Under the pieces are notes generated by a model. It worked only from the letters and a program-made list of their open reading frames with translations, did not search any database and had not been told where the DNA came from. From CABRXV01 sp900754955 (GTDB lineage: Bacteria > Actinomycetota > Coriobacteriia > Coriobacteriales > Eggerthellaceae): 20,289 nucleotides of DNA. The position numbers and the translations under genes were made by a program. Of this stretch, positions 1 to 8,450 are shown piece after piece. Each line of letters begins with the position of its first letter. Positions within the stretch are counted from its first letter, which is position 1. The DNA is taken from contig CABRXV010000035.1 in assembly GCA_902475005.1 (NCBI GenBank), positions 1 to 20,289 on the forward strand. Reading direction: 5' to 3'.

Positions 1-1
1 G

Positions 2-67
2 CTCGGCAACCTCAGCCCCGAGGAGTTCGAGGCGAGGCATGCGCGGGAGGCCGCTCCGGCGGCGTAG
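2..67 (+). CDS. IS3-family transposase (OrfB), C-terminal tail only, 5' part outside window
   Basis: From the window edge, frame 2 reads LGNLSPEEFEARH... and stops at TAG 65-67. The pattern (S)LGNLSPxEFE near the extreme C-terminus is typical of the DDE transposase (OrfB) of IS3-family elements, where it follows the catalytic glutamate helix. Only 21 residues are visible, so the family call rests on this short motif plus the inverted-repeat-like end that follows at 71-96. The catalytic residues and the left end of the element lie outside the window. If complete, this enzyme would cut and join the element's ends during transposition. Confidence 0.6.
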   Translation, partial: LGNLSPEEFEARHAREAAPAA

Positions 68-70
68 AGG

Positions 71-96
71 GTGTCAACGAAATCGGGGTAAATTCA
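71..96 (+). mobile_element. Right end (terminal inverted repeat) of the IS3-like element
   Basis: The 26 bases immediately after the transposase stop begin GTGTCAACGAAATCGGGG and finish ...ATTCA. Read from outside inwards on the other strand they start TGAATTTACCCCG, matching the 5'-TG...CA-3' terminal rule of IS3-family ends and their frequent ACCCCGATTTCGTTGACA-like core. From base 97 the sequence continues as coding sequence of a different protein, so the element boundary is placed at or very near 96. The left end and the target-site duplication cannot be seen here. Confidence 0.55.
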
Positions 97-551
97 AGTC
101 GATCAACGAGAGCTACGGCCGCCTGCTCTACGCCCGCCCCGACCTCCCCATGGATGTCGTCTACCTCCTCGACAAGGTCCAGAAGCACGAGGAGGTCACA
201 CGGGAGCAGGCGGCGAGGCTCCACGAGCTCAAGCTCGTGGAGGGGAGGTACCCCCAGCTCTCGATCACGAACTCCCTCGCCGCCAAGACGGGGCAGGAGG
301 TCACGTACACGAGGAGCAAGGGGCTCAACGAGGAGGCGTGCAAGTCGCTCATCGTCCAGATGCTCTCCGAGACCGGTCCAGCGCCGCGCGCGAAGATCGT
401 GGCGCTCCTAGATGACCTGCTCCCGGCTGGCCTCAGCGACCAGCAGAAGTCGAAGCGGGTCTCCAACCTGCTCACCAAGATGAAGAACGTCGACAGGACG
501 GTCGACAACGACGGTGTCGTCGGGAAGGCAGCGCGCTGGAGGGCGATATAG
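97..551 (+). pseudogene. AlbA/RecG-like ATP-binding regulator, 3' fragment interrupted by the IS
   Basis: The frame reads SINESYGRLLYARPDLP, then LDKVQK, LVEGRYPQLSITNSLAA and a C-terminal winged-helix-like part (about residues 100-170), ending with TAG 549-551. This layout, including the 'LLDKVQK...L..EGR.P.L..' signature, is the C-terminus of proteins annotated as ATP-dependent DNA helicase RecG-like or AlbA/Schlafen-domain regulators, which are normally about 400-500 residues. The N-terminal AlbA-type nucleotide-binding domain is missing: coding begins abruptly at the IS end. An ATG at 39 inside the IS could start a hybrid 170-residue product with about 19 IS-derived residues. This family is often found beside type I R-M genes, as here. 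Its stop lies only 16 bases from the convergent hsdR stop. Confidence 0.65.
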
Positions 552-567
552 CCCACCCTCCCTGCAA

Positions 568-3500
568 CTATGCAGCTAAATCACGCGAGTAGAAGTATCC
601 GTAGATCTGTTTGATGCACCTGTCTAGGACATCATCGGGGTAGCTCGACTCCGGCAGCTTGTATGCTTCGTTCCGCACGATGGTCCACACCTGACTGCGC
701 GTCTCCTCCTTCTCGGTCCAATGCACCATCTGGCTCAAGCGCTCTTCGATGGCTGACACCATCTCAATGCACACGCTCTTGACCTTACGAATCTCGGACG
801 GCGAAAGCGTGTCTTTGAAGAGCATCTCGAACACCGTCATCTGCTGCTGGTTTTGGAATCCCTCGCGCACCCATTCGCGCTGCTTCTCATCTAGGTCCTG
901 CGACAGCCTCATCAGCTCGTTGAAGGTTTTCTCGATGAGAGCCTTGTCCTGCTCTTTGTTGTAGCTTTCGATAATCCGCTCGTAGCGCTCATAGAAATCG
1001 ATTCGCAGCGGGTTGTCTTTCAATGCCAGCTCGAGCCTCTCCTCTATGACTCCGCGAATATCGTCGATGATCAGGTGCTTCCGCTTTGTCCGAGCAAACT
1101 CTTGGCTCAAACGGCCGAAGTCGATGCCGCTTATGTCGAAGCGGGTTCCCTCCTTCGCCTGCTCGGCGGCCTCGCTCACCTCAACGTGTTCACTTACGAT
1201 GTCGCGTACCCGTCGCATAAGCTCAGTGGCGTCTGAGGCTGCACGGCGCTGGTTTATCTGGTTATACACCGCGCGCAGCGCATCACGCCGGCATGCCAGG
1301 TCCTCGCCAACCTCCGCCCTGGTCACAAAGCGGTAGAACTTGAAAAGCATCCGACACATGATGCCGAAACGCTTCTTCACCTCATCGGTTGCGCTCACGG
1401 CGTCGGCGGCGTCCTTGATGGCGTCCAGCTTCCCAAACCCCTCCGCGGCGAGCAGCGTCTCCAGATCGAAGCCCTGCTCGCCCATGAAGGAGATGATTTG
1501 CCTCGTCAGATTCCGAATTCGCTCGATAAGCTCATCCTTATCGACCACGACGTCATCGGGCTTGCGGCCGTCGCCCGGATCGCGCGTGTAGTCTGCCAGG
1601 GCCTGACGCAGCGCTTTCACAATGCCAACGTAGTCTACGATAAGGCCGTTGCTCTTGCCCTTGGCGACGCGATTGGCACGCGCGATAGCCTGCATGAGGC
1701 CGTGTGCCTTCATGGGCTTGTCGAAGTACATTACCGAAAGAGGTTTGACGTCGAAGCCCGTGAGCCACATGGCGCATACGAACACGATTCGGAAAGGATT
1801 GTCGGCGTCCTTGAACTCGTCATCGAGGTTGCGCTCCTCCATCTTGCGTCGATGGGGTTCGATATCGAGGCCCCATGCACGGAAGCGGGCAATCTCATTC
1901 TGTTCCTGGCTCACCACCACGGCCATCTCGGTGGACTCCATCCAGGAAACCTTGCGGCGCTGCTCAAGCGCCTCCTGCTGGCCCATGCCCTTGAGCTTCG
2001 CCTTCTCAACAGCGATGGCGCGCGCCCACTCCCCCTGTACGTAGTCGTACATCATCACACAGGCAACTTTGTTCACACAGATGAACATGGCCTTTCCGCT
2101 CTCCCAAATGCCGGTGTAGTGCGCCACGAAGTCGCGGGCTATTGCACGCATACGCGGCTCGGACATCATGATGTGGACTCCGTTGGAGAGTTGACTCTTC
2201 ACCTTATCCGTCTGGTCGGGATCGAGGTCTGCATCTTCGACGGCCTGCAGCAGTTCATCGTTGATCTGAGGGTTCTCTATCGCGAGTCGATCGGAGCGGT
2301 TCTCGTAGAACAGCGGCACCGTGGCACCGTCTTCAACGGCGCGACCGAAGTCGTATACCGACACGTACCCGCCGAATGTGCGGGCGGTCAACTGGTCGTC
2401 GGACAGAAGCGGCGTTCCGGTGAACCCCATCTTTGAGGCTGTCGGCAACAATCGAGCCATGTTTTCGGCGAAGATGCCGTTGTTCGAGCGATGCGCTTCG
2501 TCGGAGAACACCACGATGTCGTGATCGGGTAGAATGGGCTCGGCATCCGCCTGGTTGAACTTCTGAATGAGCGAGAAGATGTAGGTCGGGTTGCCTTTGA
2601 GTTTCCTCATCAAATCGGCACCGCTGGTCGCGCGGCAGCGCGCCGCAGGCACGCCGGACAGGCATCCGCAGCTCTCGAACGTCTCGCTAATCTGCTTGTT
2701 CAGCTCATCGCGGTCGGTCAGCACCAGGAAGGTTGGTGAGCCGGGTTGCGTGCGCCTGATTTTCTCTGCCAGAAAGAGCATGGAATAGCTCTTGCCCGAA
2801 CCCTGCGTGTGCCAGAACACACCAAGTTTGCCATTGTTGATCTTTCGGTTCTTGTAAGCGTCGAGCGCCTCGTTGACGCCTAGGTACTGGTGGTTGCGCG
2901 CCATGATCTTGGCCGCCGGAGTATCGAAGTGGTCGAACAAGATGAAGTTCTGAAACAGGTCCATGAGCGTCTCACGGTTGCACGCGCCGCGGAGCAGGGT
3001 TTCCAGGCTCACGCTTCCGATATCTTCCTCATGCAAGCGCTTCCATTCGTTGAAGAACTCGTAGGGGCTGCCCAGCGTTCCCACGCGTGATTCCAGGCCG
3101 TTCGAGAGGATGACGAATGCGTTGAAATGGAAGATCTGCGGGATGGTGTCCTGGTAATCGGTGTAGTTGTCGTTGTAGGCGTTGTGCACGTCCTTATCAT
3201 GGCGCTTGAACTCCATGAACACCAAGGGAACGCCGTTCACGAACCCCACCAGGTCGCAGCGGCGCCGATGCAAGGGACCGTGCACCCACAGCTCCTCGGC
3301 GGCCACGAAGCGATTCATCTTGGGATGGTCGAAGTCGAATACTTGGGCAAGCTCGGTATAGGGCATCCCGTCCTCGCCGACCTTCCTCACAGGGATGCCA
3401 TCGCGCAGCATCTTGTACTTAGACTCGTTGGTCTGCAGCAGGGAATCGCCCACGAACGTCTGGGAGAGCGTCTTGATTGCCTCGGCGACATCCGTTTCAT

Positions 3501-3702
3501 CCATCCATTCGTTGAGCTCGATGAGTGCTTCCTCGAGGTCACGTTTCAACAGCACGTCGTTGTAGCTTTCGCGCCCAAGCGTGCCGTATCTGCCAAGTTC
3601 TTCTTCGTCGAAGCAGTAATGGACATCCCATCCGAGGCGCGCGAGTAGTTCGCCTGCAGGCTTCTGCACGGCTTCCTCTTCAGAATAACGATTCTTGGAC
3701 AC
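568..3702 (-). CDS. hsdR: Type I restriction enzyme, R (endonuclease/translocase) subunit
   Basis: A 1044-residue HsdR, full length for the family. It supplies ATP-driven DNA translocation and cleavage in the R2M2S complex. The N-terminal PD-(D/E)xK nuclease is visible as D150, E164 and K166 (RRRCDLVGF ... FMEFKR). The superfamily 2 motor follows: Walker A TQGSGKS (299-305), DEAH 401-404, TGTP 428-431, then WLTGFD and QAIARANR (motifs V/VI). The C-terminal helical region binds the MTase core. The start is GTG at 3702, 20 bases after the preceding gene's stop, with only a weak Shine-Dalgarno match, so translation may depend on the upstream gene. It is the last gene of the RHH-hsdM-hsdS-unknown-hsdR operon. 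No frameshift or lost motif is seen, so the subunit should be active. Confidence 0.97.
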   Translation of the reverse strand: MSKNRYSEEEAVQKPAGELLARLGWDVHYCFDEEELGRYGTLGRESYNDVLLKRDLEEALIELNEWMDETDVAEAIKTLSQTFVGDSLLQTNESKYKMLRDGIPVRKVGEDGMPYTELAQVFDFDHPKMNRFVAAEELWVHGPLHRRRCDLVGFVNGVPLVFMEFKRHDKDVHNAYNDNYTDYQDTIPQIFHFNAFVILSNGLESRVGTLGSPYEFFNEWKRLHEEDIGSVSLETLLRGACNRETLMDLFQNFILFDHFDTPAAKIMARNHQYLGVNEALDAYKNRKINNGKLGVFWHTQGSGKSYSMLFLAEKIRRTQPGSPTFLVLTDRDELNKQISETFESCGCLSGVPAARCRATSGADLMRKLKGNPTYIFSLIQKFNQADAEPILPDHDIVVFSDEAHRSNNGIFAENMARLLPTASKMGFTGTPLLSDDQLTARTFGGYVSVYDFGRAVEDGATVPLFYENRSDRLAIENPQINDELLQAVEDADLDPDQTDKVKSQLSNGVHIMMSEPRMRAIARDFVAHYTGIWESGKAMFICVNKVACVMMYDYVQGEWARAIAVEKAKLKGMGQQEALEQRRKVSWMESTEMAVVVSQEQNEIARFRAWGLDIEPHRRKMEERNLDDEFKDADNPFRIVFVCAMWLTGFDVKPLSVMYFDKPMKAHGLMQAIARANRVAKGKSNGLIVDYVGIVKALRQALADYTRDPGDGRKPDDVVVDKDELIERIRNLTRQIISFMGEQGFDLETLLAAEGFGKLDAIKDAADAVSATDEVKKRFGIMCRMLFKFYRFVTRAEVGEDLACRRDALRAVYNQINQRRAASDATELMRRVRDIVSEHVEVSEAAEQAKEGTRFDISGIDFGRLSQEFARTKRKHLIIDDIRGVIEERLELALKDNPLRIDFYERYERIIESYNKEQDKALIEKTFNELMRLSQDLDEKQREWVREGFQNQQQMTVFEMLFKDTLSPSEIRKVKSVCIEMVSAIEERLSQMVHWTEKEETRSQVWTIVRNEAYKLPESSYPDDVLDRCIKQIYGYFYSRDLAA

Positions 3703-3722
3703 CCCGGTTCACCAACTTCCTA

Positions 3723-5012
3723 TTACTGTGGGCGGTAACGTCCGTCAAGCGGGATCGCCTCGTTTATCTCACAATCATGCTCGAGGGCGATCTCGTAGAG
3801 CGCGATTCGGGATAGCATGTACAGTTCTTTATCGGAATCGTTTTCGTAATCGAACACGACATGCTTCCCCAAGATACCGTCCATTTCCCTAAGCTTGATT
3901 CTGCCCCAAGCGGCATCGCTTTCCCCTGAGGTTCCGTCAAGATAACCGACCTTCTCCAGGTTATAGCTAAATCGGCCCAACTCTTCACAGCGGCAGCTGC
4001 AGTATTCAAGATGTTCGAACAATACCCAGTCCGTATCGTCGCCTTCAATGCCCGCGTGCTCAATGCCTTCTCGCGACATATCGCGTAAGACGTTGAGCTG
4101 CAGATTGAGGGCGAAGCGCCAGGCATTCTTGTACCTTTCGGCTGCAGCTTTGTTTGCCGGGTTCGTCGGCTCGAATGAAAGGGCTGTCTTGGCGAAGTCG
4201 TAAACGAAATCGTTGTCCGAACCAAACCGCTCTGCCTCAACCTGCTTAAGGCGCTCGACGTAAGACAGCTCCGATTCGCCTTCGCCGCGGTCTGGCACAG
4301 GGGTATTGCGGAACTCATCAATCTTCGCTTCCTGGAAGCGTTCCAATGCGCACCCAATTTTGTTGAGAAGGCTATAGCGGTACTTGATATGGGCAAAGAC
4401 CTGATCCATATGGATACAGATATCCTCACCCCAGCTATTTGCCTCGTTGACGAATGCATGGGCATGAAGATCGCAGTTCCAGACCATTTCCAATGGGCTC
4501 CCGCTTACCCAGGTCAAATAAGGACAGGTGACTATATCGGTCGTGTGGTACACACCCTTGTATCGATTGGTCTCAACGGGATGGACGGCGCAAAGCGAGC
4601 GTAGGAACTCAAAGTACTTTTTGTCGGTGCCTTTTCCATTGGTGCCGGTTTGGTTAAATGCGGCCGACCGCGCATCTTCCTGACTCAAGTCGACACCGAT
4701 AATCCTTGCGAGCATGTCTATGCTGTCAAGCACAACGGAGGCGTTGCTGATAAAGTTGATGAAGTCGAACGCGCTGCCGTGTTCCATCCTCCCGAGCACT
4801 TGGTCGTTCAGATATCCCACGGTGTCGCGCACGCGATGCACGCAGGAACACATGCAGTCCCATGCGGGAACGCCCCGATACCTCTTCTTTTCGAAAGCCT
4901 TCTCAACGAACGATATTTTCTCGGAGATGTGCTCATGAGCAGTGAGCGAAGCGTTGAACTCCTCGATAAGCTCCGGGTCAAGGTGTATCTGAAACGTCTT
5001 CTGGCGACCCAT
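3723..5012 (-). CDS. Unknown protein embedded in the type I R-M operon (RHH-like N-terminus, two CxCxC clusters)
   Basis: I do not recognise this 429-residue protein. Residues 4-43 (KTFQIHLDPELIEEFNASL..., then a second helix) have the strand-helix-helix pattern of a ribbon-helix-helix DNA-binding fold. The body is soluble, with no signal peptide or membrane segment. Two cysteine clusters stand out, C53-x-C55-x-C57 and C338-x-C340-x-C342, which could together hold a metal. The ATG at 5012 follows the hsdS stop by 2 bases, and its ribosome site (GAGG) lies in the end of hsdS. Its stop is 20 bases before hsdR, so it is almost certainly co-translated with the R-M genes. Its G+C content is lower than that of the chromosomal genes further right. 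Candidate roles are operon regulator, restriction modulator or a separate defence protein; none is shown. Confidence 0.8.
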   Translation of the reverse strand: MGRQKTFQIHLDPELIEEFNASLTAHEHISEKISFVEKAFEKKRYRGVPAWDCMCSCVHRVRDTVGYLNDQVLGRMEHGSAFDFINFISNASVVLDSIDMLARIIGVDLSQEDARSAAFNQTGTNGKGTDKKYFEFLRSLCAVHPVETNRYKGVYHTTDIVTCPYLTWVSGSPLEMVWNCDLHAHAFVNEANSWGEDICIHMDQVFAHIKYRYSLLNKIGCALERFQEAKIDEFRNTPVPDRGEGESELSYVERLKQVEAERFGSDNDFVYDFAKTALSFEPTNPANKAAAERYKNAWRFALNLQLNVLRDMSREGIEHAGIEGDDTDWVLFEHLEYCSCRCEELGRFSYNLEKVGYLDGTSGESDAAWGRIKLREMDGILGKHVVFDYENDSDKELYMLSRIALYEIALEHDCEINEAIPLDGRYRPQ

Positions 5013-5014
5013 GG

Positions 5015-6196
5015 CTATACCTCGATTTCACCGGACATGAGCTTAGGCAGCAGGCGGTCGCGAGCCTCACGAGCAGCGGTGATCTGCCTATCAAGATTCA
5101 GGGCGGCGTTGTGTACGGGGGTACAGATGCAATCAAATTTGCAAAGAATAGGTTCATTGGGCACGGCCAAAAGATAGCGATCGAGTTTGTTACGTTGCAA
5201 ATGAGTCATTGTCGAGCCCGTCGTAAAACCCACTAGCTCTGGAATTGAGGCATTGATGGCCTCCACCAGATAAGACTTTGGAATTCCATTTGCGGGATTA
5301 ACCTTGAAAAGATGCTGATTTAAAAGGCCAGGCTCACCAGGCCACAACTTGGCGACAAGCGTCGCAGACCAAGAAAAGATAAGGTCGCCAGTCCTAACAA
5401 AATACTTTGCAGGCACCATGGTCCCGCTATTTCTAGGAGTGTCAGCCATCACCCCTTCTTGAAGCTCTTTGATTTTAATGATCGGATACCCATCACGAAA
5501 GTGGTCTGTTGGCTTGAATGCAAATCCATTCATATAGTCAGCTAAAGAGGAGAGAGGCATCCTCCTCCATCCCTCAGGGAGACCGTCGATGACGGGGGTG
5601 ATCTCATGATCGGGAAACTTGAGGTCAACGAACCATTCCTTGTAAAGGCGCCGCGCGGCCTCTTCGAGGAGCTTTATCTGCTTGCGATTGTTTTCGATCA
5701 GCTCGTCGTAAGCCGAAAGCACGGCCGCGATGCGGCGCTGGGCCTCGAGGTCGGGATAACGCACGACAACTCGCTCGAGCGCCGCCTTGGGAAGATGCTT
5801 GATGGTTGCACCGCCCGTGTAGTACTGGCAAATCTCTCGAGTTGAACAAATGTGAACCAAATAATAATAGAGAAAACGATTATCCAGCACGTCCTCATGG
5901 GCGCGAACCCTATGCAGAGCCTTCTGGTAGTACACCTCCTCGTCCGAATTCCAAATCGCACAACGACCTGGATCGCCGCCCTCACAAACAAGCAGGTCGC
6001 CCGCCTTAAGCGCGAACTTCGAGAGCTCGGAATCCTTTATACGCATCTCCTTGACCTCAGTCAGGTCAATACCGTCCCACTGAACATTGTCATTTCCGAG
6101 ATAAGGACGATACTCGCCTTCGTTCTTCTTTGCGTCGAGCATTTTGCCAAGCTGTGTATCGGCAATCATACCCAGAGGCGACTCTTGCCAGCTCAT
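5015..6196 (-). CDS. hsdS: Type I restriction-modification specificity (S) subunit
   Basis: A 393-residue HsdS with the usual two half-subunits. Target recognition domain 1 covers about residues 1-145 and conserved helix 1 about 147-195 (PDLEAQRRIAAVLSAYDELI...). Target recognition domain 2 covers about 203-355, opening LPEGWRRMPLSSLADYMNG. The distal helix ends RLLPKLMSGEIEV. It sets the bipartite DNA target for both HsdM methylation and HsdR cleavage. The start ATG overlaps the hsdM stop (ATGA), with AGGAG upstream inside hsdM. The DNA encoding the second recognition domain is conspicuously A+T-rich compared with hsdM and with the first half of this gene. The methylation target cannot be deduced from the sequence alone. 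Confidence 0.95.
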   Translation of the reverse strand: MSWQESPLGMIADTQLGKMLDAKKNEGEYRPYLGNDNVQWDGIDLTEVKEMRIKDSELSKFALKAGDLLVCEGGDPGRCAIWNSDEEVYYQKALHRVRAHEDVLDNRFLYYYLVHICSTREICQYYTGGATIKHLPKAALERVVVRYPDLEAQRRIAAVLSAYDELIENNRKQIKLLEEAARRLYKEWFVDLKFPDHEITPVIDGLPEGWRRMPLSSLADYMNGFAFKPTDHFRDGYPIIKIKELQEGVMADTPRNSGTMVPAKYFVRTGDLIFSWSATLVAKLWPGEPGLLNQHLFKVNPANGIPKSYLVEAINASIPELVGFTTGSTMTHLQRNKLDRYLLAVPNEPILCKFDCICTPVHNAALNLDRQITAAREARDRLLPKLMSGEIEV

Positions 6197-8046
6197 AGTC
6201 CAAGCTCCTGGAAGTTGCGAGTAATCGTATCCATGAGCTGGTTGCTCTTAGTCTGCAGCCGGGTCAGCTCCTCCTGAATCTCATTCATGCGCTCGTGAAA
6301 GTCCACGCCGTCGTCCTCGACGGGTGGCACACCAACATAGGCGCCCGGCGTGAGGCTCCAGGAACTCTTGTCGGCGGGCTGATCGCCCTGAATATCCTTT
6401 TTGCTTGCAACCTTGCATAGGCCCGGCACGTCGGCATACTCGCCCTCACCGAACTTCTCGGTAAGCCACACGGCTTCGCCAACCTCGGTGGCGGCGGCTT
6501 CAAGCTCGGCGGTCTTCGCGGCAAGCTCCTCGCGGCGCTTCTTCTGCTGGCGTTTCGGCAGAGCCTCCACCTCGGTCTTTGCAGCAGCCTTCTGCTCCTC
6601 GATGGCAGCGAGCATCGCCTGGTGCGTAGGTGCGAAATCATCCGCTGCGGCAACACCCATCAGCAATTCCGCCGCTTTACCGCTGAACAGCCCCGAAAGC
6701 TCGCCGCATCTTGCGCGATACGCGCTCATAAGCTCCCGGTACTTCTGCGTCTCACCGCGGTAGAGCCATACGATAGCAGAGAGGTTCTTGAGCTGCCAGG
6801 GCGTCCACTCGTTCAGGGTGGTGGAAACAGCGGTGTGGTAGCGCTGCGCATCTATGAATAGCACCTTGTCGCGGATGGCCTGCGGCTTGTCCTTGTCCAG
6901 GAACCCCAGTGTACAGGGCAGGCTCTTGGTGTAGAAGAAGTTGTTGCCTACGTAGAGCATCACGTCGACCGCACCCGCCTCGACCAGCGCCCGACGCTGT
7001 GCGCGCTCGGCATTGGAGTCGGTGGCGGAGGATGCCATGACGAAACCCGCGCGGCCATGGTCGTTCAGGTAGGAGTAGAAGTAATTTATCCACAGATAAT
7101 TGGCGCCACTCGTGGACACCTCGTGCTTCTTGTTCTTCTTCGGCACTCCCAGGGGCAGGCGGCCTGCGTCGACGGCAGCCGCCCATTTGACCTTGTCCAC
7201 ATTGAAAGGCGGGTTGGCGGCAACGTAGTCACATTTGCCTTCGAGGGCATGCGCGTCGTGGTAGAAGGTGTTTGCCTCATCACCGCTCTTGATGGCGCCC
7301 TGCATGCCGTGCACCGCCATGTTCATCAGACACAGCTTGGCATTGTAGTCAACCTTCTCCTGGCCGTAATACATCATGGACTGCGCGGGATCGCCGCCGT
7401 GTTCGCGCACGTAATCGCTGGCAGACACGAACATGCCGCCCGAGCCGCACGCAGGGTCCAGCATGATGCCGCGCTCGGGCTCGATCACGTTCATAATCAT
7501 GCGCACGAGCGATTTCGGGGTGAAGAACACGCCGTCATCACTTGCCACGGCGGGTGCGAACTTCCCCAGGAAGTACTCGTAGATGCGCCCGATGATGTCA
7601 TCGCCTTCCTCATCGAGGGCGGGGTTGTTGAAGATGCGGATGACACTCGCCAATAAATCGTTGCCCAGTTCGGTGTAGGTGTTGGGCAACACGCCGGCAA
7701 GACTGGGGTTGAGCTTGGCGATGGCGTCCATGGCTATGTTGACGGCCCGTCCCGTGTCCGCTTGCGCGGGCAGGTTGAGCAGGTAGTCGTAGCGGGCCTC
7801 CTCGGGAATGAACATGGCACCCTTGGCAGTGTAGTCTTGCGGCGCCTTGGGCGGCTTACGGCCTTCGATACGGGAGCGCTCTTCGTCTATTTGCGCATCG
7901 GCGCGCTTGAAGCGACCCCACGCGTAGCGCAGGAATATGAGCCCCAGCACCGGCATGCAGTATTGCTGGCTGGTGAGTTTTGAATTGGCGCGAAGCTCGT
8001 CCGCCGCCTCCCACAGCTCATCTTCAATCTTCCTTATGTCGGCCAT
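6193..8046 (-). CDS. hsdM: Type I restriction-modification N6-adenine methyltransferase (M) subunit
   Basis: A 617-residue HsdM that transfers a methyl group from S-adenosylmethionine to adenine in the sequence chosen by HsdS. The N-terminal HsdM helical domain (IEDELWEAADELRAN...LGLIFLRYAW) is followed by the gamma-class N6-MTase core: SAM-binding DPACGSGG at 197-204 and catalytic NPPF at 278-281. The C-terminal tail looks coiled-coil (EIQEELTRLQTKSNQL). I place the start at ATG 8046, giving MADIRKIEDELW, because it has AAGGGA 8 bases upstream (8055-8060). A TTG at 8067 would add seven residues and overlap the RHH gene without a good ribosome site. Its stop overlaps the hsdS start by four bases. 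Confidence 0.96.
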   Translation of the reverse strand: MADIRKIEDELWEAADELRANSKLTSQQYCMPVLGLIFLRYAWGRFKRADAQIDEERSRIEGRKPPKAPQDYTAKGAMFIPEEARYDYLLNLPAQADTGRAVNIAMDAIAKLNPSLAGVLPNTYTELGNDLLASVIRIFNNPALDEEGDDIIGRIYEYFLGKFAPAVASDDGVFFTPKSLVRMIMNVIEPERGIMLDPACGSGGMFVSASDYVREHGGDPAQSMMYYGQEKVDYNAKLCLMNMAVHGMQGAIKSGDEANTFYHDAHALEGKCDYVAANPPFNVDKVKWAAAVDAGRLPLGVPKKNKKHEVSTSGANYLWINYFYSYLNDHGRAGFVMASSATDSNAERAQRRALVEAGAVDVMLYVGNNFFYTKSLPCTLGFLDKDKPQAIRDKVLFIDAQRYHTAVSTTLNEWTPWQLKNLSAIVWLYRGETQKYRELMSAYRARCGELSGLFSGKAAELLMGVAAADDFAPTHQAMLAAIEEQKAAAKTEVEALPKRQQKKRREELAAKTAELEAAATEVGEAVWLTEKFGEGEYADVPGLCKVASKKDIQGDQPADKSSWSLTPGAYVGVPPVEDDGVDFHERMNEIQEELTRLQTKSNQLMDTITRNFQELGL

Positions 8047-8047
8047 G

Positions 8048-8254
8048 CTATTTGTCCCTTTCTGCAAGGTGCTCGATGAGGCTCAACTTGACCAGCGAGG
8101 TAAAGCTCATCCCCGAAAGTTCGGCGGCCTGTTTGGCCATATCACGCATGTTCTTGGGTATGCGAATCGTCACAGCAACGTTTCCGCCCTCAACCAGGTG
8201 GGCTTTGAGTTCGCTTTCCGTGACGTTGCCATCGATGAGGTCTGCATAGTCCAC
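8048..8254 (-). CDS. Small ribbon-helix-helix (CopG/Arc-type) DNA-binding protein heading the R-M operon
   Basis: A 68-residue protein whose C-terminal half (NVAVTIRIPKNMRDMAKQAA, then SFTSLVKLSLIEHLA) fits the strand-helix-helix pattern of RHH repressors and antitoxins. The 'VTIRIP' strand would contact DNA. It starts at GTG 8252-8254 with GGGAGA (8259-8264) four bases upstream and stops one base before the hsdM ATG. No toxin gene lies beside it, so an autoregulator of the R-M operon is more likely than half of a toxin-antitoxin pair. An inverted repeat at 8268-8280 would suit a dimeric RHH protein. Regulation of the R-M genes is inferred only from position and fold. Confidence 0.8.
   Translation of the reverse strand: MDYADLIDGNVTESELKAHLVEGGNVAVTIRIPKNMRDMAKQAAELSGMSFTSLVKLSLIEHLAERDK
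8055..8060 (-). promoter_or_regulatory. Ribosome binding site deciding the hsdM start
   Basis: AAGGGA on the minus strand lies 8 bases before ATG 8046 and inside the last codons of the RHH gene. This favours the ATG over the upstream in-frame TTG and implies translational coupling. Confidence 0.6.
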
Positions 8255-8267
8255 GGCGTCTCCCAGC

Positions 8268-8282
8268 TTGCATATTGCAATA
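8268..8282. promoter_or_regulatory. Candidate operator of the R-M operon (overlapping palindromes)
   Basis: TTGCA-TAT-TGCAA (8268-8280) and the overlapping 10-base perfect palindrome TATTGCAATA (8273-8282) lie 14-28 bases before the RHH start codon. They fall just downstream of a possible -10 (TAAAAT, minus strand, 8284-8289), where a repressor could block transcription start. No binding evidence is available. Confidence 0.4.
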
Positions 8283-8283
8283 C

Positions 8284-8314
8284 ATTTTAGATTTCATTTT
8301 ATCAGATGGAGCAA
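8284..8314 (-). promoter_or_regulatory. Possible promoter of the R-M operon
   Basis: On the minus strand, TTGCTC (8309-8314) and TAAAAT (8284-8289) resemble -35 and -10 boxes, but the 19-base spacer is long. The stretch is A+T-rich in an otherwise G+C-rich genome. This is a pattern match only. Confidence 0.3.
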
Positions 8315-8450
8315 CTGCCAAAATGATGCCGCTTTCACCGCGCAGTCACCGTGCTGTCCAGCTATATGCAGCTACGCCGGGGTGCAAGCGGCATCTCGCC
8401 TTCAGGGCTCAACGTCTGTCCCAATCTCGCGGACCACGGCGCACGGCAAC

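Noticed and set aside
8048..8254. RHH gene as the antitoxin of a toxin-antitoxin pair
   Set aside because: The following gene is hsdM and no toxin-sized partner is adjacent on either side.
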